In this document: piece after piece, positions 34,862-43,289 of the stretch
Numbering within the stretch: the first letter of the stretch is position 1
Layout: every line of letters starts with the position of its first letter
The notes under the pieces: generated by a model
Databases searched by the model: none
Seen by the model: the letters and a program-made list of their open reading frames with translations, nothing else
Told to the model about the DNA's origin: nothing
Assembly (NCBI GenBank): GCA_042568205.1
Contig: JBHPJE010000008.1
Location: forward strand, 1 to 49,368
Origin: JAUVDZ01 sp042568205
GTDB lineage: Bacteria > Patescibacteriota > Gracilibacteria > UBA1369 > PNNO01
Reading direction: 5' to 3'
DNA: 49,368 nt
Made by a program: the position numbers and the translations under genes

Positions 34862-35668
34862 ATGAATTTTAAACAGATGAAAAATTCTGAACTTCACGGG
34901 TGGTGTAAAAGTTCAGGTAAGCAAAGTCTTGATGGTCGCAAAAAATTTATTGCAGCATTGCCAGAGGTATATCGGCGGCATATGTATAAAGAATATGGAT
35001 TCGGCTCGATTTATGAATATGCCGCAAAATTGTGTGGTGTTAGTCATCAAATGGTTGATGATGTAATTAGAGTCGATGAAAAGTTGAAAGAGATGCCGAA
35101 GTTAAGAAATTTGATTGGCGAAGTTGGTCTAAGCAAAGTTAGAAGAGTTGCGAGTGTTGCCAAAAAAGAAACAGAAAACGAATGGGTAGAGAAAGTACAA
35201 AAAATGTCTAAACCTGCACTAGAATTGCACATTAAAGAATCCCGGCCCGGGCCAGGATTACCTACCACACCACTTTATGATGATTTTGAAAACTTCACAA
35301 TTAAACTTGATCCTGAAATCATTCTAAAATTAAAAATCATCAAACAAAAAATGGGAAAAGGTACAACATGGAATGAAGTTTTCAGTCGTTTAACTGGTCT
35401 TCCGACGGTGCGGCCTCAAAAAAATCCCAGACCCTCAAATCCAAAAAAAAGGCATATTCCTACACAAAAACGACGTGAACTTGAAGGCAAATGCTCATGC
35501 CCAGGCTGCAACAAACCAGTAACCGAAATCCATCATAAAAAACCATGGGCAAAATTTCAGAGTCACGATGATTTAGAAGGCCTTTGCAAAGGGCATCATG
35601 AGCTGAGGCATCAATCCGACTCAACAATCGACAAAAAGTATAGGCAATATAAACTTGCCTTATTTTAA
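34862..35668 (+). CDS. HNH endonuclease family protein
   Basis: A 268-residue protein. The N-terminal 150 residues are helical and resemble the region upstream of HNH domains in CPR and actinobacterial DUF222-like proteins. The C-terminus carries an HNH module with a zinc knuckle: CSCPGC (about 213-218), EIHHKKPW (the catalytic HH pair), then GLCKGHHELRH. It should cut or nick DNA. It may be a homing-type or mobile gene; no intron or inverted repeats are seen around it. It lies on the opposite strand between the two CIRCE-controlled units. Confidence 0.85.
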   Translation: MNFKQMKNSELHGWCKSSGKQSLDGRKKFIAALPEVYRRHMYKEYGFGSIYEYAAKLCGVSHQMVDDVIRVDEKLKEMPKLRNLIGEVGLSKVRRVASVAKKETENEWVEKVQKMSKPALELHIKESRPGPGLPTTPLYDDFENFTIKLDPEIILKLKIIKQKMGKGTTWNEVFSRLTGLPTVRPQKNPRPSNPKKRHIPTQKRRELEGKCSCPGCNKPVTEIHHKKPWAKFQSHDDLEGLCKGHHELRHQSDSTIDKKYRQYKLALF

Positions 35669-35670
35669 AC

Positions 35671-35698
35671 TTGCACTCACTTGCAAAATACATATAAT
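35671..35698 (+). promoter_or_regulatory. Sigma70 promoter for the 35768-36088 gene
   Basis: TTGCAC (35671-35676), 16-base spacer, TATAAT (35693-35698). It begins right after the HNH stop. It rules out the in-frame TTG at 35681 as a start codon. Confidence 0.68.
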
Positions 35699-35767
35699 AG
35701 GTCTTGGCTTTTTACTCTTAATTTAACTGTGCGAAAAAGAAATATTGAAAATCCATTGGTTGATAAA

Positions 35768-36088
35768 ATGATCAGATTCAGCGGATCTGAGCGAATTGCA
35801 GCTTTTGCAGCTATAGGCTTAATTGTAGCTGGAGTTTCTGGTGCAATCCTTTCGCGAATTACATGCAAGGAAACGAAGAAGCCAAAATCTACACCTTCAT
35901 TAAAAGTTTGCACTCCTGAAGAGCAGGCAAAAGTAAAACAAACACTTCAAAAGGGGAGGCAAGCCACAGGAGAAGAGGTAAACGAAGTTATTGGTCAGTT
36001 AGATGCAATATTAGATAAAAAACTTGATTGCGGTTGGGAACCTGTAATGGATTTAAGAAAAAAACTTAGCTTCCGTCGCCAACCTTAA
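35768..36088 (+). CDS. Small membrane-anchored hypothetical protein
   Basis: A 106-residue protein from the ATG at 35768 (MIRFSGSERIAAF); a GTG at 35729 is an alternative start. Residues about 9-29 form one membrane helix, followed by a soluble Lys-rich domain with two cysteines (VCTPEEQAK and KKLDCGWEP). No family recognised. The last 23 bases overlap the grpE 3' end on the other strand. It has its own promoter. Confidence 0.6.
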   Translation: MIRFSGSERIAAFAAIGLIVAGVSGAILSRITCKETKKPKSTPSLKVCTPEEQAKVKQTLQKGRQATGEEVNEVIGQLDAILDKKLDCGWEPVMDLRKKLSFRRQP

Positions 36089-36545
36089 CCTTCGCTGGTT
36101 TAATTGGCTGGTCATCCATCATATATCCGCCTTCAAATTCTTCAGTTATGATGTCTTTTTCGCCTTCACCATTAGCAACAGCTTCATGTAGATTTGGGTC
36201 GAATTTTTCGCCAACAGTAGTCATTTTTTTGATCTTGAATTGTTCCATAATTCCTTCAAATTGCTTTACAATTGCTTCGATTCCCTGAGCCCAATCATTA
36301 TCGTTTAAATCTTCGGGTTTATTTTGCTTTGCACGTTCGAATGAATCAAAAACAGGAAGAATTTGTAGAAAAACATTTGCACATGCGAATTTTGCAAAGT
36401 TATTCTTTTCTTCTTCCATTCGTTTTTTTGAATTTTGGAGTTCAGCCATTGCTCTTTGGGCTGTATCTGTAAGTTCAGCGATTTTTGCATTCGCTATTTC
36501 TAATTCTGTAGGTTCTGGGGTTTTTGTGTCGTCAGTGTCATTCAT
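36066..36545 (-). CDS. grpE: Nucleotide exchange factor GrpE
   Basis: A 159-residue GrpE, the nucleotide exchange factor of DnaK. The N-terminal coiled coil (ELEIANAKIAELTDTAQRAMAELQNSKKR) is followed by the helical-bundle region (NVFLQILPVFDSFERA) and the C-terminal beta domain (EKFDPNLHEAVANGEGE, GGYMMDDQPIKPAKVKV). Its length and order are typical. It starts 3 bases after the hrcA stop and is cotranscribed from the CIRCE promoter. Confidence 0.96.
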   Translation of the reverse strand: MNDTDDTKTPEPTELEIANAKIAELTDTAQRAMAELQNSKKRMEEEKNNFAKFACANVFLQILPVFDSFERAKQNKPEDLNDNDWAQGIEAIVKQFEGIMEQFKIKKMTTVGEKFDPNLHEAVANGEGEKDIITEEFEGGYMMDDQPIKPAKVKVGDGS

Positions 36546-36548
36546 TGT

Positions 36549-37271
36549 TTATAGGTTGTTATTTTGTTCAAATAGAGATTTAACTTCTTCTAGAAGCGCT
36601 CTATTAAATGGATAGTTCATTCGAGTAGGGCCGAGGATTCCGATATATCCTTTGAATCCATCTTTTTCATAAGTTGTAACCATAAGCGAGCAAGATTGGA
36701 TTTGTTCGAGGATATTTTCTTTTCCGATATATGTTTTAACAGTATCATCTGTATCTAATTTTTCAAGAAGTCTTCTAAAATAATCATCACGTTCAAGAAC
36801 TTCAATAACCTGACTGGCATTAATGTTGTTGTCTGCAAATTCGGGCTGTCTTAAAGCATTTGAAAGGCCTAGATAGAAAGTTCTTTCATTGTCAGGAGTT
36901 GTTGCAAAGCTTACTCCATCAGTTGCACGCGCTAAAAGATTTACAGCATCATAAACCTGCTCTTTAACTTTTTCAGTCTGATATTGTTCGCGAAGAATAT
37001 TCAGCTTAACTAGAGCTTTTTTCTTTTCTGATTTATAATCCGCAATTTCATCCACATAAAGACGATAACCTTCATCAGTCGGGATTCGGCCAGCCGAAGT
37101 ATAAGGTTGATAAATAAGGCCGTCTTTTTCAAGATTAGCCATATCATTTCGGATTGTTGCAGGGCTAACATTAAATCTGTAACTAACAAGAATAGTTTTG
37201 CTGCCAACCGGCTCAGCAGTCTCAACGAAATGCTTAACTATTGCCCGTAAGATTTCCGACTTTCTATCCAT
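36549..37271 (-). CDS. hrcA: Heat-inducible transcription repressor HrcA (short form)
   Basis: HrcA, the repressor that binds CIRCE. The start is placed at the ATG 37269-37271 (MDRKSEILRAIVKHF). The upstream ATG at 37301 lies in the -10 element and cannot be used. At 240 residues it is shorter than usual (about 340). The N-terminal winged helix (VSYRFNVSPATIRNDMANLEKDG...YTSAGRIPTDEGYRLYVD) and the C-terminal GILGPTRMNYPFNRALLEEV are intact; the loss is in the central GAF-like/insert region. It autoregulates and should control the DUF3467-dnaK unit too. Confidence 0.93.
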   Translation of the reverse strand: MDRKSEILRAIVKHFVETAEPVGSKTILVSYRFNVSPATIRNDMANLEKDGLIYQPYTSAGRIPTDEGYRLYVDEIADYKSEKKKALVKLNILREQYQTEKVKEQVYDAVNLLARATDGVSFATTPDNERTFYLGLSNALRQPEFADNNINASQVIEVLERDDYFRRLLEKLDTDDTVKTYIGKENILEQIQSCSLMVTTYEKDGFKGYIGILGPTRMNYPFNRALLEEVKSLFEQNNNL

Positions 37272-37287
37272 AAAAATATATAACAAA

Positions 37288-37314
37288 TTAGCACTTGGCA
37301 TTATACAGTGCTAA
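37288..37314. promoter_or_regulatory. CIRCE operator upstream of hrcA-grpE
   Basis: TTAGCACTT (37288-37296), 9-base spacer, CAGTGCTAA (37306-37314): one mismatch per arm from the CIRCE consensus, with the -10 of the hrcA promoter in the spacer. Confidence 0.93.
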
Positions 37315-37327
37315 CTTGCAGAGTCAA
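37300..37327 (-). promoter_or_regulatory. Sigma70 promoter for hrcA-grpE
   Basis: Minus-strand TTGACT (37322-37327), 16-base spacer, TATAAT (37300-37305), overlapping CIRCE. Confidence 0.8.
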
Positions 37328-37342
37328 GTTATGCTACTTTTA

Positions 37343-37516
37343 TTATTCTTCAGTTTCTTCTAAACACTCAGTTGTTTCTCTTCTAAACTGATCAACAATT
37401 GCTGCTCTTTCCGCAACAGCTTCTTTATTCATACCGCTATCAAGTTTTGGTGTCATAATTAATTTTTGTACTTGTTGTGTTTCCATCTTCATTCCACCTG
37501 GTGGTCTATAAGTCAT
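37343..37516 (-). CDS. 57-residue small hypothetical protein
   Basis: A short open frame from the ATG at 37514-37516 (MTYRPPGGMKMETQQ...) ending in an acidic tail and TAA TAA. It fills the space between the transglutaminase-like gene and the hrcA promoter. Codon use resembles its neighbours. It has one cysteine near the end (TECLEE) and no known domain. It could be a real small protein; comparison with related genomes would decide. Confidence 0.5.
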   Translation of the reverse strand: MTYRPPGGMKMETQQVQKLIMTPKLDSGMNKEAVAERAAIVDQFRRETTECLEETEE

Positions 37517-37571
37517 AATATTTTAAGTTAGATAATAAAGGTATTTATTGTAAAGTATTTCAACTATATTA

Positions 37572-38807
37572 TCAAATTACTCCATCCATTAAATCGAGAT
37601 AATAATCATCACCAAACAAAGCTCGAATATATTCTTCTTCTTTCTCATAAAAAGAATCCAGGGTTCTTTCAGAAGAAAATGCGACCATATAAGAAGCAAC
37701 AGCTAAATAAAACTTTCTATCTCGATCAGAATCGCAGGTTCTTTTTGAGTATTTTAAATATACATCAGCTGAAGTTGGGCAAAGCTCATAACATTTTTTT
37801 ATATCTTCAATATCATTGGTTAATAAATATCGCATATAATAATATCTGGCATTTTCAATAGCCAGTTGATTAAAATTATTTAAAGCCCATTTTTTTATAA
37901 ATTTATTTTTTTCATACCCTGCAACAACAAAGAATGCATCATAGTTACCTGGCCAATGATTTGTAGCACTTATAAGTTTTTCATAAATATTTTTAGGATC
38001 TATTTCATAATGATTATCTATTATACTTTCGGTAATTAAAACACTCGCTAATTGTTCAAAACTCAATTCTCTTATTGTGTCGTATTCGTTGGGTTGCCAA
38101 TCAGTTTGCTCTTCTACATCTAAACTTGTTGTTTCTAACATTTTATCACCGGAAATAATAACGGGGTGCTCAGCTAAAGAAAATCTTTGAGGTCTTTCAA
38201 TATTAGCCAATTTGTCATCCCATTCTCTTAAACTAAATAACTTAGGATCATCCCATGTAAAAAATCCTTCATTTTCTAAGGCTTCTAAGATTCTAATATC
38301 TCTTTTATGTGTTACATCAACTGGATTTGATAATATCCCATAATTTGGGTGAATCCCTTTACTTTCAAGAATCGCTCCGATTAATAATGTAAGACCTAAG
38401 CAATTGCCAGATTTAGTTTGAAGCATTTTATCGAGTGCGAAAGTTTTATTTTCATATTTCCAACCATTCTCACTCAAAAACTTTCTTATTTCTAAACCAG
38501 CTTTATAAGGATCTGTTTCAGTTAATTCAATTGAATCTACAAGTTGTTGAAAGCTTTCAATTGCTGCTTTTTTTTCTTGCTCATTTAATTCTGAGTTTCC
38601 TAAAATGAATTTTGCTATAAAACAGGGATTTCCTGTTGTTTCTTCAACACATTCATTTGCGTTACCCGAAATTAAATTAGTTATCCATAATATTTTTGGA
38701 TTTTTATTATTTGAACGCTCTACCCAAGGTCTTAAATCCATAACTCCTAATTGCCAAGGAATCAAGTGTGTTTTATTAGTAATTCGATTTTCATCGGGTG
38801 AATGCAT
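37572..38807 (-). CDS. Transglutaminase-like / SirB1-like cysteine domain protein
   Basis: A 411-residue soluble protein. Around residue 136 the segment QTKSGNCLGLTLLIGAILESKGI has the Cys-helix pattern of transglutaminase-like folds (Cys136), followed by NPVDVTHKRD and LAEHPV, which could supply a catalytic His. The C-terminal third is helical, with TPR-like repeats (YYMRYLLTNDIEDIKKCYELCPTSADVYLKYS). Function unknown; protease or peptidoglycan/protein cross-link activity is only a guess. It is the only gene here ending in TGA, immediately followed by TAA. Confidence 0.55.
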   Translation of the reverse strand: MHSPDENRITNKTHLIPWQLGVMDLRPWVERSNNKNPKILWITNLISGNANECVEETTGNPCFIAKFILGNSELNEQEKKAAIESFQQLVDSIELTETDPYKAGLEIRKFLSENGWKYENKTFALDKMLQTKSGNCLGLTLLIGAILESKGIHPNYGILSNPVDVTHKRDIRILEALENEGFFTWDDPKLFSLREWDDKLANIERPQRFSLAEHPVIISGDKMLETTSLDVEEQTDWQPNEYDTIRELSFEQLASVLITESIIDNHYEIDPKNIYEKLISATNHWPGNYDAFFVVAGYEKNKFIKKWALNNFNQLAIENARYYYMRYLLTNDIEDIKKCYELCPTSADVYLKYSKRTCDSDRDRKFYLAVASYMVAFSSERTLDSFYEKEEEYIRALFGDDYYLDLMDGVI

Positions 38808-38861
38808 AAATATCTATTAAGGTTATATTAAAAGGAAATATCAGCAATACATTACAATAGT

Positions 38862-38890
38862 TTGACAAATTTTCATATTCTCGTTATATT
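38862..38890 (+). promoter_or_regulatory. Sigma70 promoter for the 38913-39302 gene
   Basis: TTGACA (38862-38867), 17-base spacer, TATATT (38885-38890). The in-frame TTG at 38862 is therefore the -35 element, not a start. Confidence 0.75.
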
Positions 38891-38912
38891 TATATCCTTT
38901 TTCAACAGAATT

Positions 38913-39302
38913 ATGTCTGGAGAACAACTACAACCACCAACACCTGAAGAAAGGGAAGCGCAAGCACTGATATTAACGATATGTGAATCTGGAGAAGTAT
39001 TTGAAACACTCGATCTTCAAATAATACAGGAGTTATTAGTGCAAACAGGATTGCCTGTTTTACCACCTGATCATACAAGAAGACATTCAACAAAAGAATG
39101 GTATTTTCAAACACAAGATGGAGCGATTTGCCATTTAACTTATACTCCTCAGCTTGGATATGAATTAGATATAATATCTTCTAGTGCGGTAGTTACTGAG
39201 GGAGAATTAAGCAATATTAAGCTAATAAAAAGAATGTCAAAAATTTTAACATTGAAAATAACTGATGTTTTGCAACAAACTATAGATAGGCTTACAGAAT
39301 AA
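38913..39302 (+). CDS. Hypothetical protein
   Basis: A 129-residue soluble protein (MSGEQLQPPTPEERE...). The ATG at 38913 is chosen because a consensus promoter ends at 38890; the longer frame back to 38862 would start inside the -35. The sequence has an alpha/beta look with no recognised domain or signal. The TAA lies 3 bases from the gap stop codon on the other strand. Confidence 0.7.
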   Translation: MSGEQLQPPTPEEREAQALILTICESGEVFETLDLQIIQELLVQTGLPVLPPDHTRRHSTKEWYFQTQDGAICHLTYTPQLGYELDIISSSAVVTEGELSNIKLIKRMSKILTLKITDVLQQTIDRLTE

Positions 39303-39305
39303 TCA

Positions 39306-40298
39306 CTACATCTTATCTCCAATAAGCGCAGCCATATCTACTGTTCTTTCGCTGTAACCCCATTCATTGTCATACCATGCGATCACTTTAATCATGTCTC
39401 CCATAACCATTGTTGAAAGACCGTCGATTACTGATGAAGTGTGCATTCCTTTGTAGTCAACGCTTACTAGAGGTTCGTCGCTGTATCCGATGATTGGACC
39501 TGCTGCGTCTTTTAAGATTTTGTTAACTTCTTCAACGCTAGCTTCTTTTTTAGCATTGAAAACAAAGTCTACTAGTGAAACAGTTGCTAAAGGCACACGA
39601 ATTGCCATTCCGTTAAGTTTTCCTTCCATTTCTGGGTAAACCATTGCAACTGCTTTTGCAGCTCCAGTAGTTGTAGGAATCATCGAACTAATTGCAGATC
39701 GAGATCTTCTGAAATCTTTGCTTGAAGCATCAAGAATGTTTTGAGAAGTAGTAACTGCGTGAATTGTAGTTAACAATCCTTTTTCAACTCCTAAAGTTTC
39801 ATTTAATACTTTAATTACTGGCGCAATACAGTTTGTAGTACAAGATGCATTTGAAATAATTTGATCTTTTTCAGCGTGAAGTTCGTTTTCGTTTACTCCT
39901 ATTACTAAAGTTCGATCAACATCTTTACCAGGTGCTGTGATTAATACTTTTTTAGCTCCAGCTTGCAAATGTTTAGATGCGCCCTCTCTGTCTCTGAATG
40001 CTCCTGTTGCTTCAATAGCGATATCTACACCATTTTCAGCGTGTTCGAGCTCTAATGGATCACGTGTGTGGTATACCTTGATTGATTTCCCATCCACTTT
40101 GATTTCATTATCATTTACGATTTCAACTTTACCTTCAAAAGGTCCATAAGATGAATCATACTTCAATAAATGCACTAGCATTTCGATTTTATTTGGATCG
40201 TTTATAGCAACGATATCAAGTTTTTCACGTTTATGATTTATGCGAAAAACTAAACGACCGATTCTTCCAAAGCCATTTATACATACTTTTGGTTTCAT
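39306..40298 (-). CDS. gap: Glyceraldehyde-3-phosphate dehydrogenase
   Basis: GAPDH, which oxidises glyceraldehyde-3-phosphate to 1,3-bisphosphoglycerate in glycolysis. From the ATG at 40296-40298 (MKPKVCINGFGRIGR) it is 330 residues, the usual size. The Rossmann motif INGFGRIGR, the catalytic ISNASCTTNCIAPV (Cys nucleophile), and the C-terminal WYDNEWGYSERTVDM are intact. A GTG eight codons upstream is less likely. Stop TAG. Confidence 0.98.
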   Translation of the reverse strand: MKPKVCINGFGRIGRLVFRINHKREKLDIVAINDPNKIEMLVHLLKYDSSYGPFEGKVEIVNDNEIKVDGKSIKVYHTRDPLELEHAENGVDIAIEATGAFRDREGASKHLQAGAKKVLITAPGKDVDRTLVIGVNENELHAEKDQIISNASCTTNCIAPVIKVLNETLGVEKGLLTTIHAVTTSQNILDASSKDFRRSRSAISSMIPTTTGAAKAVAMVYPEMEGKLNGMAIRVPLATVSLVDFVFNAKKEASVEEVNKILKDAAGPIIGYSDEPLVSVDYKGMHTSSVIDGLSTMVMGDMIKVIAWYDNEWGYSERTVDMAALIGDKM

Positions 40299-40327
40299 GT
40301 TTAAAAGAGTTAGAGTTTGCACGGATA

Positions 40328-40357
40328 GTAATAACGCACTAGAATAGGTGAGGTCAA
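40328..40357 (-). promoter_or_regulatory. Probable promoter for gap
   Basis: Minus-strand TTGACC (40352-40357), 18-base spacer, TATTAC (40328-40333). Confidence 0.5.
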
Positions 40358-40378
40358 TAACAAATTAACAATATCCGC

Positions 40379-40987
40379 ATGAAAAGGTTGACAGTTACTG
40401 GAGATAAATGGGGAACTACAGTTGAAGAAGAAGTTGTTCGTGTACTTTCAGAAGGCGGAATTGTTTTGCATCCTACTGAGACTTGTTATGGGCTTGCAGT
40501 TGATATTTTTAATGAAGAAGCAGTAGAAAAGTTATATCAAATTAAGAAAATGAATCAGTTTAAGCCGGTTAGTGTGATTGTTTGTGATTGTGATGATGCA
40601 AAGCGATGGGGAGACGTTGATGATCGTGCCATTGAATTGATGGAACGATTTTGGCCTGGTCCTTACACTTTTTTAGTTAATCGCACAGGCAAGTTGCCGC
40701 AGTTTTTTAATAAAAGTAATGATAAGATTGGAATGAGGAATCCTGATTATGAAAGTTTGATCAATATCGTTAAAAAAATTGGGCATCCAATTACTACAAC
40801 TAGCGCGAATCTTTCAGGGAAATCCGAAACATATGATCCACAAGACTTTTTTACTCAATTCCGAAGCAATCCAATGCCATTTGAACCGGATTTAATTGTT
40901 GATGGTGGATTTATTGGAGTTCAGGAACCAAGCGCGGTTTATGACTGTGTTGATGATGTTTGTTTGAGAGGGGATATAGATATTTAA
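40379..40987 (+). CDS. tsaC: Sua5/YrdC/TsaC-like threonylcarbamoyl-AMP synthase
   Basis: A 202-residue protein of the YrdC/Sua5 family, which makes threonylcarbamoyl-AMP for the t6A37 modification of ANN-decoding tRNAs. Seen: GGIVLHPTETCYGLAVD, KKMNQFKPVSVIV, WPGPYTFLV, IGMRNPDY, GHPITTTSANLSG and EPSAVYDC. The length fits the short TsaC form without the C-terminal Sua5 domain. It is divergent from gap with 80 bases between starts. Confidence 0.93.
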   Translation: MKRLTVTGDKWGTTVEEEVVRVLSEGGIVLHPTETCYGLAVDIFNEEAVEKLYQIKKMNQFKPVSVIVCDCDDAKRWGDVDDRAIELMERFWPGPYTFLVNRTGKLPQFFNKSNDKIGMRNPDYESLINIVKKIGHPITTTSANLSGKSETYDPQDFFTQFRSNPMPFEPDLIVDGGFIGVQEPSAVYDCVDDVCLRGDIDI

Positions 40988-41050
40988 TTTCCTCTTTCTT
41001 TACATATTTAAAAAAGGTATATTAATTCCCAAAATTTAACCCACTTTGCT

Positions 41051-43234
41051 ATGAAGAAGTTTTCTATTCTGTTACTTGCAACTGTTTTTGCTGTAACAAC
41101 AGCAACTGCAAATGCGCAATTGATTGAACCGCTTGAGCCGCTTGAGTCGCCTATGTTAATTTCTGAACCTACACCAATTACTTACATGCCGTCTTTTATG
41201 ACGAATTATGATGCTGCACTGGCATGGTCTTTTGAAAACGATGTCCTTAAAGGAGATGGGGCAACTGGCGATCTAAGAGAATATGATTGTGTTAAAAGAG
41301 CTGAGCTCTTAAAAATGCTTTATAACGTTTTAGAGGTTGATGTTTCAAATCCAAATGCAGAATTATTTAGCGATACGTCTGCTGATCAATGGTATGTAGA
41401 TTATGTTAAAAAAGCGCGTGAAAAAGGGACAATTGCAGGGTATCCGGATGGAACTTTTAAGCCTGGGCAATGTGTTAATAGAGCTGAAGCAATTAAAATG
41501 GCTCTTCTTGAATTCCCTAATGTAACACCTGTAGGAACGCCAACTCAATATACAGATGTGCCTGATACTGAGTGGTTTTATCCTTATGTAACTTATGGAA
41601 TTGCTAACGATTTAGTTGGTACAAAACATGTTATTTATTTTGGAGATTCAAAATTTTTCCCTGGGGATTCAATGGCTCGAAATGAATTTGCTGAGATGTT
41701 ATATCGTCTGAAGGCAGTTCAGGATAATAATTTAGATGGTTACAGTACAGACTATGCTCCTGAAAATTTAGACAAAATGCCTGCTCAGGATTACGATTTA
41801 GAACCTGAAGAATTTTTTGAATATGGAACTTCTCTTTTAATGACTGTAGACACCCATAATCAAAGTCAGATTGATTTGGTGGATGGTTTGTTAGCAGCGA
41901 CTCCAGCAAAATCAGTTGATCACTATATTGGTCTTTTATTTGAAAGTGTTGAAGATGAAATTGCACCTGCGTTTGATGTTGGAACTGAAGTTATGTTTGC
42001 AGCAGGTGATGCAACCAATGGAATCCCTGTAGAATCTTTATTATTTACTGTTGATAATCCAACAAAACTTGAAGCTGCATTCGATAGTTTGGCTAAAAAG
42101 CCAGATTTTTCAAAAGGAAACTTATTTGGATTTAAAACATTTGATAACCGAGCAGATGGAACTTTTTATGCTTATACAGATGAAGTTATGGCAACATGGC
42201 CAACTCCTGGAGATCGTTATCTAGCTCTTCAGAAAATTAAAAATGGAGATAAAAATCTTTTAGATAATGCTGATTTTATTAATTATGTGAAATCAATTCC
42301 TTCTACAAATGTCGGAACAATATATTTTAATTCTACTTATGGAGAATCTGGAATGTTAGCGGTTGTTCCTCATAGTAGTGGAGTTAAATTCCATTATAGA
42401 CTCGATGGATTTGATGGACTTGGTGGTGCTAGCGAACCACCATATATGTATGAAAAAATCCCTGGAGATAATTTAATGATGTATGGAGAAAGTAATGCGT
42501 TGCTGGATCTTTTAGAAGGAGAAGGCGCAGATTTGGCAACTCAGATGCAAAACGAAGATATAATTACTACTGAAGGGAACTGGATGAACAGTGGAATGGC
42601 ATTCTCAATGCACGATACAGGATCTTTAATACCTGGAATGGCATTGTATTTTGATGCTGTTGGATATGTTGAAGAAGCAAAGCAGGATATTGCTGCGATG
42701 AGTGAATTTTTTGATGCAGTAATTGCTCAAATGGATGAAGAATCTCCTGAAATGACTGACGTGATTGTTAAAGACACAGTTAATGCTGATGGAGCTACTT
42801 TAAATAGAATTACTTTTGATATGAATGCTATACCTGAAGAAGAGCTTGACAGTGAATTACGCGAAATCAGCAGTTTTATTTCAGAACCAATTGAATTCTA
42901 CTATGGATTAACAAGCGACAATTACGTAGTATTTGCTCTTTATAATGGATTTGATGAAGTTCTTGATAGTTCAGGGCCAATTAGTACAAATTCTGATATT
43001 AAAGAAGCTCTGGGTTATTTGAGTGGATATCCTAATGGGTTAAGCTATATATCAATGGAAAATATGCTGACGTATGTTGATATGTGGGTAGCAGAAGTTG
43101 AAAAAACCGAACCAATGCCTGTAGAAATGAAAGAAAATTATAATCAGGTTATGGATTATATTGGTACGGTAAAATATATAATTAGTGCTGAAAAAGAATT
43201 TGGAAGTGGATTAATGTATGTGAAGGTAGATTAA
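41051..43234 (+). CDS. Secreted SLH-domain protein with DUF3352-like domain
   Basis: A 727-residue exported protein. Signal peptide 1-22 (ANA before Q23). Three SLH repeats: about 49-95, 105-150 (IAGYPDGTFKPGQCVNRAEA) and 160-215 (FFPGDSMARNEFAEMLYRL). From about residue 250 to the end the sequence resembles DUF3352 (PF11832), a surface or periplasmic domain of unknown function; this assignment is from memory and only moderate. A surface-anchored role is likely. It follows the tsaC-like gene and ends at a strong bidirectional terminator. Confidence 0.82.
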   Translation: MKKFSILLLATVFAVTTATANAQLIEPLEPLESPMLISEPTPITYMPSFMTNYDAALAWSFENDVLKGDGATGDLREYDCVKRAELLKMLYNVLEVDVSNPNAELFSDTSADQWYVDYVKKAREKGTIAGYPDGTFKPGQCVNRAEAIKMALLEFPNVTPVGTPTQYTDVPDTEWFYPYVTYGIANDLVGTKHVIYFGDSKFFPGDSMARNEFAEMLYRLKAVQDNNLDGYSTDYAPENLDKMPAQDYDLEPEEFFEYGTSLLMTVDTHNQSQIDLVDGLLAATPAKSVDHYIGLLFESVEDEIAPAFDVGTEVMFAAGDATNGIPVESLLFTVDNPTKLEAAFDSLAKKPDFSKGNLFGFKTFDNRADGTFYAYTDEVMATWPTPGDRYLALQKIKNGDKNLLDNADFINYVKSIPSTNVGTIYFNSTYGESGMLAVVPHSSGVKFHYRLDGFDGLGGASEPPYMYEKIPGDNLMMYGESNALLDLLEGEGADLATQMQNEDIITTEGNWMNSGMAFSMHDTGSLIPGMALYFDAVGYVEEAKQDIAAMSEFFDAVIAQMDEESPEMTDVIVKDTVNADGATLNRITFDMNAIPEEELDSELREISSFISEPIEFYYGLTSDNYVVFALYNGFDEVLDSSGPISTNSDIKEALGYLSGYPNGLSYISMENMLTYVDMWVAEVEKTEPMPVEMKENYNQVMDYIGTVKYIISAEKEFGSGLMYVKVD

Positions 43235-43247
43235 AAATAGATAAATT

Positions 43248-43283
43248 AAAAGCCCGGGGCAGGGAACTGCAACGGGCTTTTTT
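43248..43283. terminator. Bidirectional intrinsic terminator
   Basis: AAAAGCCCG (43248-43256) pairs with CGGGCTTTT (43273-43281), with T-rich flanks on both strands. It separates the convergent SLH genes. Confidence 0.88.
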
Positions 43284-43289
43284 GTTGAT

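Noticed and set aside
34709..34897. 62-residue minus-strand frame overlapping the HNH start
   Set aside because: It overlaps the HNH gene and its promoter region, has no domain, and the dnaK-side promoter would initiate inside it.
34862..35668. Group I intron or intein association of the HNH gene
   Set aside because: No split gene or intron-like structure is seen around it; it is a free-standing ORF with its own promoter.
35681..35767. TTG start at 35681 for the small membrane protein
   Set aside because: It lies between a -35 and a TATAAT -10 and cannot be in the transcript.
37272..37301. Longer HrcA start at 37301
   Set aside because: The ATG lies in the -10/CIRCE element, upstream of the predicted transcription start.
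37572..38807. Genetic code 25 (UGA as glycine) for this window
   Set aside because: No conserved gene has an in-frame UGA; the single TGA is at a gene end and followed by TAA, so the standard code explains all genes.
38862..38912. TTG start at 38862 for the 38913-39302 protein
   Set aside because: The TTG is the TTGACA -35 hexamer of a consensus promoter.
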